From Glandiceps talaboti (Eukaryota; Hemichordata; Enteropneusta; Spengelidae), in assembly GCF_964340395.1 (NCBI RefSeq), contig NC_135551.1, forward strand, positions 16,567,503-16,631,502: a stretch of DNA of 64,000 bases. The letters run 5' to 3'. The notes under the pieces were generated by a model. It searched no databases. It had not been told where the DNA came from and saw only the letters and a list, made by a program, of their open reading frames with translations. The position numbers and the translations under genes are program-made. Below, one piece after another: positions 41,041-53,500 of the stretch. Position 1 is the first letter of the stretch; the number at the start of each line of letters is the position of its first letter.

Positions 41041-44000
41041 ATATAAATGTTTTACAATAATAGGAGAACTAAGACACAAGTTTTGAAATAAAGCTGAGAA
41101 ATACAAAATCAGCAGTGATTTAAAGAAAATTAAAAGAATTTTAAAAATAATCATTAAATTATTTTGGGGTTTTCATATAATATCATATAATATGGGTGTT
41201 TCATTTTTGAAAGTATAATTGTGGGAAAGTAGTATGGATTTGAAAACAAAATGGTGATTTAGAATATCTGTTTCTTCATGCTTGTTGTTTTTCTTTTTTC
41301 TATTTTGCATTAGGTCTAAAATTGAACTCAGATATGGACGTATGACAGCATATATTCGGTGACGGGAATATATCTTATCCGTAGAAGGATGATGAACACG
41401 AAACCAAACTGTGAAATTAGTGAAACACGACGAACGAAACTATACGTGTACAAGAGTTGTATATAAATTGAGGAAGATTTCAACACTCAAGAACAAATCT
41501 TTACCTTAAATACTACTTAAATAAGATACTATATCTACCAATTATTTAGAATGAGATGAAAACAAATATATTTTTATATACATGTATATAATTAATATTC
41601 AAGTTCAAACTTTTCAAACTTTCTGTTGGTATGGGGAGTCAGTTTATGTTTTTTTGAGCAAATACGTTACCTATTCTCTGAACAATTCTTCCATATCATA
41701 AATTAAAACATTGAAGAACGTTATATCATTGAAGTTGTACATCACTTCTTTAGATGCAATGCTTAGGAAAAAATCTAAATTTAAAATATGCTGTACTTAA
41801 CTCTTTCTTGCAAAACTGTCTGATACTGTGCGTAAACTATAGTTGCGCGTGCATCAGCTGCAACAACTATGCAACATTAACAAGATTAATGGAGATATGT
41901 TTAAAACACAGATAGATAAAACATGTTAAAGTCTAACAATTTTGAATTACAGTTTTATTGATTATTCAGCTACAAAACCAAAAATTACATACTATATTGA
42001 CTAAATTGGCAACTAATTATTTATTGTGCTTGGTTAGGTAAATGTGACATTACATACCTTTCAACAGACCCTGGATAAATGTGGACTGTAAATATTTGTT
42101 AAACGATGTACATGTATATGTGTACTCCAGAATTTCTTGATTGAAAAGGTGAGGTTTGCTCGTAAATTACTGCTTAGTATACATGTAATGTTTGCGTAGA
42201 ATACAAACACAACAAAATACAACCACTAAATTCAAACGTCCGATAAAACTGTGACAAATACCTGTAAGTAAAGGTCATACATACGAGATAAAACATGGAA
42301 ATTCGTTTTGTTATGGCGCCCACTGTGAGAAATAAAACGGAACATTAAAATCTATCTCATGCCCCATCATTGTAAAGATTATAATTTGAATGAATATATG
42401 AATTAAATCCAAATATAACATTATTCTACAATTTCATTGTTTAATCGTTGTTTCTGTGTTGGATGATTTGTGAGTTGAATACAAATGTTCAACAATAAGT
42501 TTTATTGGGATATTTCCAAATCTCTGATGTAGCTTATTAAAGTGAGTTATTAAGGTCAAGTCAATAATCATACTTATCACAATATTTACCATTAAAGTTA
42601 AATTAATTATATTATTTGTTTGGTGGAGATCGGTAAATACAAGTCAACATTTGAACTGTCACGTGACGTGTACAACTGATTAAGTGAATATTTTATTGAT
42701 AAACAAATAGCGGAGACATTCAATTCAGTCTATATCCAGACCATCCACACATCAATTTGCATGAAAATCTTCAATCCATGGCTAGGCGTCATTATTTAAT
42801 GGGTTTCTGGATTAATTCAGTGTGCGTTCCATTCAACTAAAATGTCTAAACTGTTTGATATAGTAATTAAGTAAGTAAGTTTGTAAACAAGCTGAGTTTG
42901 ACTTCTTGTGTTTACTTGTGATAAAAATTGCTTACTATTTTTTTATCAAGTCAGTTTTCAAAATCCTTTTCAATACGTCAATAAAATAACGATTATACGC
43001 GATAGTGTTATTGCAATAATGTGTCCTAATTAACAAAGCCTGTATTTGTGTATGTTACAACTGTTCTTCCAATTAGACAATATCTGAAGATGCAAGCAAA
43101 AAACATAATTGTGTACATCACGTTCAGTTTCCAAACCATTTTCGTTGAGAAACAGTAGCCAACTCAACATTGTATATTACCGATTTAACTGGTAAGTATT
43201 GCCTTGGTCCAAACAGACGAGTCATTCACATCCAATAAATTAACGTAAGGTTATCTTTTTGCCCTCACGGAAAACCTTCGATCTAAATCTAACATCATTG
43301 ATACATTCCTAGTATTCTTCTAGTTTCAAAATCGCTTTCTTTCAATCTTAAAGAAGTATTTATGAGATAGTAGCAACGCAACGTGTTCAGTCTATATGGT
43401 CGATTTAACTGACGAGTATTGTCGTGGTAAAAAAATTAAAGAATATTGTTTTTAAGCGATTATACCCTAATTTTAGTTCCCCAAAATATTCAGCCACAGT
43501 CATTTGAACATAATATAGAATGACGTATAATGTGTGTGAATATGATATAGTTTGTGATGCTTTGATCTTCATTCATCTACATCTATTTTGAATTTATTGG
43601 TCTTTCTCTTGTTCACAAGTATTTACCTTTTGGTCTGATAGGATCAATCACTCCCGCTCCTATACAACACAACACAACACAACACAACACAACAAACATA
43701 TATAATTAGTGTATATATATTAACAGTCATCAAAATGTTCCATAGACTACTATATGTTTTTTTAAAATTAAACTTCTATGTGTCTTTGCACTTTTCGATG
43801 ATTCTCATTTCCAAATTCCTACCATATTTAATTTGGTATTAATAAGATTGAAATAGTGAAGGAATATTATTGATTCATCTGGGATTGGGACATGAAGTCT
43901 AAGGCGAAGATTGCCCACCGGTGGTCTTTTTCACCGTTATGAAATGTTGGTCTTTCGTGTTTTTCATTTCCCCAAACCATGACTCATTAACAATTGAATT

Positions 44001-44100
44001 TAATGGTTGATATTATTATCCAGTGGTCGTTTGACGCATGATTATAACTATTTAAACCCTGCATAGGCTGCCATTTATTCATTTCCCTACACACGGACCA
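41041..44100. other. Non-coding AT-rich DNA; (ACAAC)n at 43,663-43,695
   Basis: No gene recognised over about 3 kb. The only structured item is a pentanucleotide ACAAC run of about 6 copies. ACTGGTAAGTATTGCCTTGGTC at 43,189 and ACTGACGAGTATTGTCGTGGT at 43,409 are short related phrases. Confidence 0.4.
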
Positions 44101-44109
44101 AGTTTTTCA

Positions 44110-44352
44110 CCGTATATTCATCTGACTCGCTTTCAAGTAAAAATATTTGTGACCAGAGATAGTTATGTTGACAAGCTAAATCTGGACTTTGACGACACAA
44201 AAGGAGAAAGGAGGTCAAGTCCTTGTTGATATAGAATGGTTCCATTACAGAAATACTGTGGATTTAGAAATACGGGTATATAAGGATAACAATATTTGGC
44301 GTACGAATTTTGCTAATGAGACAATATCATATCAAAAGAACATATCTTACTG
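44110..44352 (+). pseudogene. Unidentified coding-like fragment with a frameshift
   Basis: One plus frame gives KIFVTRDSYVDKLNLDFDDTKGERR (about 44,138-44,212). After a shift the next frame gives QVLVDIEWFHYRNTVDLEIR and YKDNNIWRTNFANETISYQ, then a stop at about 44,352. Both parts look protein-like against the AT-rich background and could be a decayed retroelement or host exon. I do not recognise the family. Confidence 0.2.
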
Positions 44353-44397
44353 AGGAACACGCATTTTTTCTGTCAAGTGTTTTTATAATAGTTAATG

Positions 44398-45428
44398 GCG
44401 GGGGTGGGGGTGGGGGTAATACTTTATGTTTTACTGACTGTTGAATAGCTGCATATTATATACGAAGGTATACCAAAATGTTAACAAATTGCAAAATGTG
44501 GTGTTTTACCGACCCTTTAGATAGAAGTAAGATATTCGTATTATGATGGGTAGATAACATGTACAGTTTACATAGTATCAACACATAAGTCAAACCGTAA
44601 AATATTGTTTTACCTAGTACAACAATGTTCGACCAACTGTACCTCTTGTTCTGTCTCAAGCTGTGTGGGGATACCTAATCTGATATAGTAAACAAAGTTG
44701 TAAAGTTTTATATTGTGTTCTAGTTGCTACTTTAACATCAAATGTTTGAGTTGTTTGTTTATTAGTCCGAGACGAGTGAATGTAAGTGTGTCATATCATC
44801 TGTGTAGTGACTTGCCTGCCTTGGTCTTATCAACAATTTGTTTACAATCAACATCAGCGAGTGAAAGTTTCTGTAATCAATAGAGAAATTTGTCGTCAGT
44901 AGGTAGTTTCAGCACTGCTTGAGACAGACTAAGAGGTACAATTGGTTGAACATATAGTTCTAAATCAATAGTGTGGTGTGTTTTGTGTAACCTGATCCGA
45001 TGATCATCGCAAAGTTAAACACGTAAATTTGGATCTCGAAACACTTCGTGTTGAGTCGGATTAAATCGGAATCAGTTGAGCGATCGCTACCCGATGACTG
45101 GCAAGGTTTAGCATCAATAGTAATTTATGTTTGCAAATTCAATTATTTAAATTGGTAAACTGAAAGTAATGTTACCACACGTTTAGGAGTTTATACACGT
45201 CAATGCATATTTATTTGCTCACAAAAATTAACATAATTTCTGTCTCAAAAGAAGTGGACTCCCGACGACAGAATTACACCTAGTATTTAGAATCATTAAC
45301 ATTTTTCTATTTTCTGTCGATGTAAAAATGAAATGTAGAGCTTGGCGTGAATAATAATTTTATACCCAAATAAACTCACAATTACCGAAAAAGACCACTA
45401 AGTTGAAAAAATCAGTGATTTGTAATTT
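44398..45428. other. Non-coding; weak 5S-like phrase at about 44,995-45,025
   Basis: A G-rich (GGGGGT)n stretch lies at about 44,399-44,418. GATCATCGCAAAGTTAAACACG resembles the internal control region of 5S rRNA genes, but the rest of a 5S gene is not recognisable. Confidence 0.35.
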
Positions 45429-45628
45429 TATGTATGTATGTATGTATGTATGTATGTATGTATGTATGTATGTATGTATGTATGTATGTATGTATGTATG
45501 TGCATGTACGTACATATGTATGTATGAATGTACATGTAGGCAGGTAGGTAGGTAGGTAGGTAGGTAGGTAGAGTGAGGTAGGTAGGGGTAGAGAGGGAGA
45601 GGTCGACGGATTGATGTCGGACAGGCAA

Positions 45629-45679
<51 letters not shown>

Positions 45680-45680
45680 T
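45429..45680. repeat. Compound microsatellite (TATG)n-(GTAG)n-(ACAG)n
   Basis: About 18 TATG units, then TACATG variants, GTAG units with (AGAG) interruptions, and 12-13 ACAG units. Confidence 0.97.
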
Positions 45681-46146
45681 ATAGATAGTACAACTCCAGC
45701 TGAGAGTGCCCCTAGCTTAGTGTCTTCTCACATTTGATGGTAAGATATATGTCATTAAATCTATAATATTTACTTTCAACATTTCTAGACCAAAGTATTC
45801 TAAGTTTTCTGACAAAATGGAATTTTGGGAAACAAAGTCTACTTTATAGGATATTGCTGTCAGTACAGATTTTTGCTGACTGACTCTCCAACCTTGTCTA
45901 GCTTTTTAGTTGTGTTGATTCGTTGCCTAGATTTGTTTATCGGCGTTGTACAATGTACTAGATTACACAAGTTGCATCTAATGCTATCTTATCATTGTAG
46001 AATCATTCTTGTGTTCAGGACCAACTCTCTCTATAGCTCTGCCAACTATTTCTCTCAAATATTAATCCGGATTGGGAATTTATCATCGTGGCTTCATGTT
46101 TGAACAGTTACTTCAATTGATAAATTTGTCGTGGGGTATCAGTTAT

Positions 46147-46590
46147 TGCACCCCATCCCAATCCATAAAAATATTTGTGTAGAATTATTAGTTCTTTTAC
46201 GTATCTGACCCGGTGATTATGTAGCTGTCGTTTCCACTGATGAGTGTTATTGATCTGACTATCGCTTAATGTGTTAAAGGTTGATAGATATCTACCGTAG
46301 TGACGACACAATGCCGACTAGATGCAATGAGTACAATGTACCTGATAAACTTTGTAATTTGTATTATATATCACAGCATCATATTCTGTGTCATACTAAA
46401 ATTATACATTTGCTGTTCATTCCTGATGAAATAAAAGTTATCTATGAAATTAATGTTTCCTTAGGGTGCTCGTGTATATAAGCCACGGTAAACCACAGAG
46501 AACCATATTTAACCCTATAATTAAAATTGATTATGAATGGTATGTCAGAACCAATCTTGGTGATTTTGAAATTAATCCATCAAATAAACT
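46147..46590. repeat. ~0.44-kb direct duplication, copy 1
   Basis: It matches 47,238-47,680 at about 90 % or more by eye, from CCCCATCCCAA to AGAACCAATCTTGGTGATTTTGAAAT. The best ORF (MIDIYRSDDTMPTRC...) occurs in both copies but differs in length, and the differences do not favour codon third positions. It is treated as non-coding. Confidence 0.85.
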
Positions 46591-46737
46591 TGAAGATATT
46601 TAGTGACACAGGTTAATAACACTGTCATAACTTCAGTCTTTAGTAATTGTGTTCGGTTGAAGCATTAGTGTTCTTTAATATGGATATTATCGTCACTTTC
46701 ATTCTACCAGTGTACATAGCTATGCTTTAACAAATAA

Positions 46738-47245
46738 TCCCCCTCAAGTGGATATGCCAAAGTGTGGCGAGACAACTTAATGGATTGACACCAACTACGT
46801 TACCGTAACGGTAGATTGTCGTATAATGTAAGCAGAATGAGGTGTGTGTAACTACTTAATTGTCAATAGTCCACATATCTCTGATCACTAGATTGTTATA
46901 CATGAACCTAAAATCTTACATTAATAACAATGTGTTTTAGAACAGTCTAGAAAATACTAGTGTATAATGTGAGTAGTGTGAACAAACCGACAAGAGTTTA
47001 ACATCTCTGTATATATATTTATCACAACACCCAAAGTATGGAGATATAACTATACTTTGCACTACTGAGTTATCAGATAATTCTATGTAGATAAATACAA
47101 TTCCATCTTTTTAATTGCAAAGTTATTCATTTACATAACTAAATATAGGAGCCTTTCACAAGCTAATGTGCTTTCATGAACTTTTTTAAATAAGAAATAT
47201 TTGGATGGGTCAACAAACTTTAACGAGGTCAGTACTTCACCCCCA
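46738..47245. repeat. Dispersed ~0.6-kb repeat, copy 2
   Basis: Diverged copy of 40,444-41,040, here sandwiched between the two copies of the 0.44-kb duplication. Landmarks are GACAACTTAATGGATTGACACCAACTACG, ACACCCAAAGTATGGAG, and GGGTCAACAAACTTTAACGAGGT. Confidence 0.6.
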
Positions 47246-47680
47246 TCCCAACCAATGAAAATGTTTGTGTAGAATTGTTTGCATGTTTACGTACCTGACC
47301 TGGTGATTATGTAGCTGTCGTTTCCACTGATGAGTGTTGTTGATCTGACTATCGCTTAATGTGTTAAAGGTTGATAGACATCTACCGTAGTGACGACACA
47401 ATGCCGACTAGATGCAATGAGTACAATGTACCTGATAAACTTTGTAATTTGTATTATATATCACAGCATCATATTCTGTGTCATACTAAAATTATACATT
47501 TGCTGTTCATTTCTGATGAAATAAGAGTTATCTATGAAATTAATGTTTCCTTAGGGTGCTGGTATATTTATACCACGGTAACCCACAGAGAATCATGTAT
47601 AACCCTATTAATACAATTTATTATGAATTGCATACTGTCAGAACCAATCTTGGTGATTTTGAAATATAATCCCTCATCGT
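47238..47680. repeat. ~0.44-kb direct duplication, copy 2
   Basis: Second copy of 46,147-46,590. The two are about 1.09 kb apart start to start, so a roughly 1.1-kb tandem duplication followed by divergence is likely. Confidence 0.85.
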
Positions 47681-47727
47681 AACTGCAGGTTGATGATGTT
47701 TGCAAATAATTCAAAGTAATTCCGACC

Positions 47728-47766
47728 ATATTACTATACTGTGACGTCAAAGTATAGTAGTAATAT
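47728..47766. promoter_or_regulatory. Hairpin with a CRE (TGACGTCA) at its centre
   Basis: ATATTACTATACT and AGTATAGTAGTAATAT are near-perfect inverted arms enclosing GTGACGTCAA (CRE at 47,742-47,749). A second site, TTTGACGTCAC, follows at about 47,797. It may be a CREB/ATF site cluster or the core of a small palindromic element. Confidence 0.4.
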
Positions 47767-47949
47767 GACATATGTATGGATTTCTTTTTACTGTACTTTG
47801 ACGTCACACCCTGGGAATATGATGGTCTATTTATCTTAGCAAAGTTAGTAATACACGTCTACAAAATCACCACCGTTGTAATGAGAAGTGTTTCCAAATT
47901 GCCTAAAGTTTTCTAACTTCAAATTAAAGTTGTTGGTTTTGTTTTGCAG

Positions 47950-48045
47950 GCTATGTTTTCGTTGCCCGTGTACACGAGAGAAATTGGAGTTAGTGTAAAC
48001 ACACAAACTCGTCGTGGTCAGCCAGATTGCCCTATCCCGGAATAG
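47950..48045 (+). CDS. Candidate terminal coding exon, unknown product
   Basis: A strong acceptor (TTGGTTTTGTTTTGCAG, AG at 47,948-47,949) is followed by 31 open codons: AMFSLPVYTREIGVSVNT, then QTRRGQPDCPIPE, then TAG. The stretch has more CpG than its AT-rich flanks. No upstream partner exon was identified and I do not recognise the product. Chance is a real alternative for so short a frame. Confidence 0.22.
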   Translation, partial: AMFSLPVYTREIGVSVNTQTRRGQPDCPIPE

Positions 48046-51000
48046 AAGCACTTTGTTGTTATTTTGACGCCCGGGGACCTTTTAATCGACAAGTTGAAAT
48101 TACCTTAAGCCCAAACGCTATACTTGCTATTGTTACAAATCGATTGAATAGTTGCACATAGCATCTCGTTAACAAATGCGCTTTTAATTAATGAAGCAAT
48201 GCCTAAATCAAACTTGTAACAATTGTGTGACGTGTGAAAATTGGTTTATTCCTTTATTGGTGTCACTTTGGGCTCCTATTCATCCCTCGACGTCACAATT
48301 AGTGATTGACAACATTGATTATTAACTAAGTGAAATGGACATCTCAAAAGGCATGACTAATTCTAGCCTTTCATAGAGGAGATAACGGACCTCAATGTGA
48401 TTGTTAATTGGATGGGCTAAAATCCGCTAAGACCGGGGACCGGGACCAAAGAAATAAACTCGTCTGGAAATAGCGCATTCAGGGTGCTATGAACACCGTT
48501 GTTATGTGCAACCCCGTGAACTTTTTAATTCTCACTTTAACTAAACTATTCTATTATAAGAGTGTTGGCTATGTAAATGTCAAATAAACAATGGCTACCA
48601 CCCACAAGATGTGTTAATTTCTGAATTAGAATTGTTATAGCGGTTCCACCTGCGTTACCGAGATACTCCTGAGTAGCAAGTTGATTACACGTTACTTGCA
48701 ACATTACCACAGTGTTTGTACATTAATTCAAAAAGTAATACTTTTACATTGGCTTTATTAGTTGTTTTTTTTTACTTTCTGTGTTAAATAAAAGACAAAG
48801 AATTGTCCATCAAGGGATTACTTCACGGCTGATCGTGATATTTACAAAACATGTTCCGAGAAACAACAAAAGTATAAATTAAAAGAAGAACTGAGACCAA
48901 AAGTTGAGACGTAAATGTATGTAACATAAGAAGTCCAACCCTGATGACGATGCAAGTTTTGTTTACTTTCTTTGTTTGGTTTTTAAACAAAAAAATATGA
49001 TAGGCTTAAGGGTGGCAACTATATATCTGACAATCACTATGTTAAGTATAAACATACATGTACTTCCAGCACTGAAACATAAATATCAAAAAACGGAAAA
49101 AGGGGGGAAAGTTAGAAAAGTACTAAAGAGATGTTCAGTGTTGAAAACTATGTCAAGATTTTTGTTTTATTGTATGTTTACAAAAAAAAAAATGATATCA
49201 CTGTTACTAAAAATAACCAATCGTGACCGATCATAGCAGACGATTAATTAGCATATTAAGTATGGAGCGAAAGAAAAAGTGAAATAAACAATAATAACAA
49301 CGGAAAAAGGGAGAATAATGGAATGTGTTAGTTCCGATTGCTATGCTAACTTTTACATGTCTTAGTATGCTACGATTCAGAATAAATCCCTCGTAGACGA
49401 TTTGGAACTATTTTGAATTTTGAAAGTGACTGATTGAAGAAAATAAGAAAAAAAGGGGTCTGATTAAAAGCGACTTTTGTTGAACGAAATACGTGGAGAA
49501 CTTAGAATTGTGTGATCGCAAGACAGGTCCGAGATATAAATTGCAATGTAGAACTTGAGGACTGTTCAATGTGTTTGTGGTCTGTACATATGTTAGAATT
49601 ACTAACAGTAACTCGGAAATCTTACGTTACATTCGTTGCAATGTTTTGGAGAGTGTCCGACGTGGAAGCAATTGATTAGCTGCTAGATACGATTATGTCT
49701 TTAGCGACATATTTCTATAAATTAAACAATGGTGTATAAATCGTTGTACAAAGCGATGTCGAGTATAAATTGACGGTAACAATTTGAGAAATATGCTGGC
49801 ACACATACTTTCGATGGATGCCAAGGTCCCGCCGACACTACTCACATTAGTATGGTCAAATACACAAACTCAAATGTTCTGATTTTGTATTTCAATTTTA
49901 ATCTCTTTTAAAGCAAGATTTTAATATCATTAGCAATACAAGGCTTCCCTTTATCACCTTGGTCTAAAATAGAGTCGAAACGTGACAACTAATTGCTGCA
50001 GACGACGACTTTGTACTCGTTTGGGGCAGAAACGTGTATGTCCCCAATTTACATAGACCGGACAAGAGTAGAAGCCAACTCCAGAACTGTCTTCCACTCT
50101 TCGGAAGAAAACTATGCAAAATCGACTACATTAACTGATCAGAAAATATTTACGGGTATTCGAGACATTTTACAATTGTCAAGTATATGGATTAATAACT
50201 GTACTAAGAATTAAATGGGGAACCAAATAAGCAAGGGTGGGGGGGGGGAGTGTCCACAGACACCCATATGAGAAAATCAACGTTTTCTAGTTACACGAGG
50301 ATATATACAATTTATTGAACCAATGTTTAGGTTTACTAGCACAATTCTGAAGCAAACGAGTTTTTAAAATGTAATAAAATATGATACTAAATTCACAATT
50401 ACGTATGTCATATTGAGTGAATTTGAATTCGACTCCGGTATATATCTCGGGAAGTTTTCGTTTACTGTATATGTTGTAGTGAACAGCGTGATAAAATTTC
50501 AAAATGGCGCCGCTGTGTACCAAGGACTTGATTCGAACATGATCGTATATCAATTACAGTAATTGTTTATATAATTTTATAAATGGAGCCATGTCGCTTT
50601 ATATAATATTATCAGCACGCGCCATATAAATTGAGAGATATCAAGTTTAAATAACACAGGTGAACACCATCGAAATCAGATATATTCTTTTGTGAGTTTG
50701 TCGTTTTTTTTTAGAAATATGAAAAACCTTAAAGTATGCGAAGAAATGATTGCTTATGATTAACCGAAGACTGCAAAAATATGAACGGGGATTAAAATCC
50801 CTCACTATCTCCCCACCCCATGTATGTCTGTTCTGTGATATTGGACACTGGTGGGGAAAGCCAGTAAATGAACAATATATTGTCAATTTCATGTATAATT
50901 CAAGTAATGAGACACGAAACATACCAACGATTTCACAAATCTTGAATACACACGACGTACTTAAATGATTTGCTTTCATTTTCCCTGAAGAGCAATACTC

Positions 51001-53500
51001 GATCGTTGTAGACAAACAAGAATGACTCACGGTGAAACAGGTATGCTAGAATTCAGGAGAGCGATGAATCAGTGTTTTGGCGTTATCCGAGAAACTAGTA
51101 TCGAAAATTTGATGCAGTAAGATTGTGAGAAGCCCCGGGGTTATAATAATTGAGATTCGGAGACCCGAACCTAAGGAGCACACACACACATCTCAGCCAA
51201 ATAGTCCGACAAAATTTTGATTCGTAATCGGAATAAAATGTGATATTTGAACTTGATGTCATCGTAACTGTATTAATAATAGATAACTTCCAACGCAGAT
51301 GGAACTTCAAGTTTAATATATTAACCACACTTTGGATATCAAAAACGAGAGAAGTAAGACGTTGTGTTGGAGAATTGAAACACAAGAAAAGGAGGGGTCG
51401 ATAATGCCACACTTAGCGGACTTCATATAAAAAAAACTACAAATAATTGCACCACTTTGAAAGTCTTTGTATCATTGTTCACACACATTGTACGTTAAAA
51501 TCACGCTAATCATGTTTTGTACGTGACAAGTCAGAAAAAACATCGAATAAACTATATGTATGGTACTTTTTCCGCAGTAGTACACTATTAAAACACATCG
51601 CACAATTTTGTAGATATTCTCATAAACTACAATCTGACTCCATCTCTGAATAAACGTTGTATTACTCCATCACTATTAATCACACCTAAAAATCATAAAA
51701 TTACTGATCATCGATCCATTTTGTCTTTTATAAATAATTTTATTAAGATTATAAATAATGTAACAATCAGAAGAAAAAAAATATGATTTGATCGTCTGGT
51801 GGCGATTAAAACTAATGTCCCTACTATATGCAGGTCCACGTTTTAACTGTTCCGTTGGACATAGCGGGGACGTATGTCTGTGTTGTATAATAGTGGCACT
51901 CGGGTTTTAGGAGATATCGATGATGTACGAGGTTGTCACCTTTTAAAAAAGGGATTATTATGTGGTTTTTACAGACAATAATCTAGATCCAGGTAAATGG
52001 CTACAAACCGTTATTTTTAATAGTGTTTTCAACATACGCAACGTATATATACTTTGGTATTTGAGAACCACGTGCTTTTTTTTGTTTTTTTCACAGAAAG
52101 AGAGTAACACATAGCAATGTTATTTTGTATTCAAAATAACCCCAAAATGTTTGCTCATTTCTGGCCAGTTTGACCATTTTTTCATTTTATTTAATATAGG
52201 GTGTCATAGCAACTTGGTCGTATACAATTAAAGAGATTGGGTTTTACAATTGAGATATGGTTATCAAACAATAGAATTTCACAGTCTGTGTTCCCCGGTG
52301 GAAGACTGATTGGCTTGCTTCAAAATGACAACAATCCTGGCCGATTTAAATTTCAAAAACCCGAAGCTACTGTACCGTAAACATTGTATGAATTTAAATC
52401 GAATTAATAATTTAAAGACCTAGAATTCAATCCCACGTTTCTAAATCACTGACTAGATTCATAGGATGATTCTGTTGTTCTAGGCTAACTGTATTCTATA
52501 GCGAGCTCTGCCGGACAATTGTTTTCTACGTCTTAATTTTAATCATTATTTGAACCGGAGCTTTAAAGGCCAGTGTTTCAATCCCTGGTTCTCGTATTAG
52601 TGCTGTGTTATCATTAGAGCCATAGGGATAACATAGGGATGTACTCATGATCTGGATCCAATTTTGTGACTTTTGTGATTTTGGTTTCCCCACCCAAAAC
52701 TCTTAATCCTAATCCGTGTAGCGCCATTAAACAGAAAACTGTAAACGGAAACCAGAACAGATAGAACACTTGAAATCAACGAAACAGTGTAAACACACTC
52801 AAAAAATGACTGTAATATCGACAGTATGCTATTATCGACCAAATGATTCAAATAATTAAAAAAAAAACAGAAATTATTCATATGCGATGAAAGAATTCGA
52901 CGATCACACCCTTGGCAGATGTTCAGAGACACCAGAAGACATTGCACGTGGACATCGAACTTGTAGTTCAATATTTACTACAAGTTGATTCACCTTCAAG
53001 CCAATCAATCGGGTGAACACATGTCCATTTCAAGGATATGTGTAGATTCGATGTGTCTATTGAAGGTTGAAATAGATTACCCCCATCTTATGCATATCAC
53101 GGACAGTATTAGTAGCTATATGTGTTATATTTATATAAAGACGTGAAACCCAGATCACGATTTTAACATTGAAGTCAGACTTTGAGATTGTGTCTGTTCT
53201 CTTTGTCTTTATCTTTACTTATGAAAATTGTGTCTATTTAGGTTCTCCTGATTCAAATATGTAGATTTCTAGTATCGGTTATGTCAGTTTCCTTTTTATG
53301 CATTGGAAATAGACCACCAAACAAGGTCTGAGATATAAGCATTAGCGTTCTCCATGGTTTACAATGTACCTCTAAGGATATAATCGCCATGTTTGTAGTC
53401 TATGTACACCCGCTGTGCATATATTATTAGATTAAATAAAAAAGTTGTTAAGATGCTGTCTTTGGGTTACCTTCTGTGTTGCTGTGTGGGAAAAGAGGGT
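48046..53500. other. Non-coding, no supported gene
   Basis: Over 5 kb without a recognisable repeat family or gene. ORFs of 60-127 codons at 49.0, 50.0, 50.3-51.4 and 52.6 kb lack motifs and splice support. Short G or A homopolymers occur at 50,238 and 49,184. Confidence 0.4.

Noticed and set aside
44995-45110. 5S rRNA gene or 5S-derived SINE
   Set aside because: Only about 22 bp (GATCATCGCAAAGTTAAACA) resembles the 5S internal control region; the remaining boxes and a tail are missing.
46281-47682. Two similar ORFs (MIDIYRSDD...)
   Set aside because: They reflect a 0.44-kb DNA duplication. Copies differ by frame-changing and non-synonymous changes alike.
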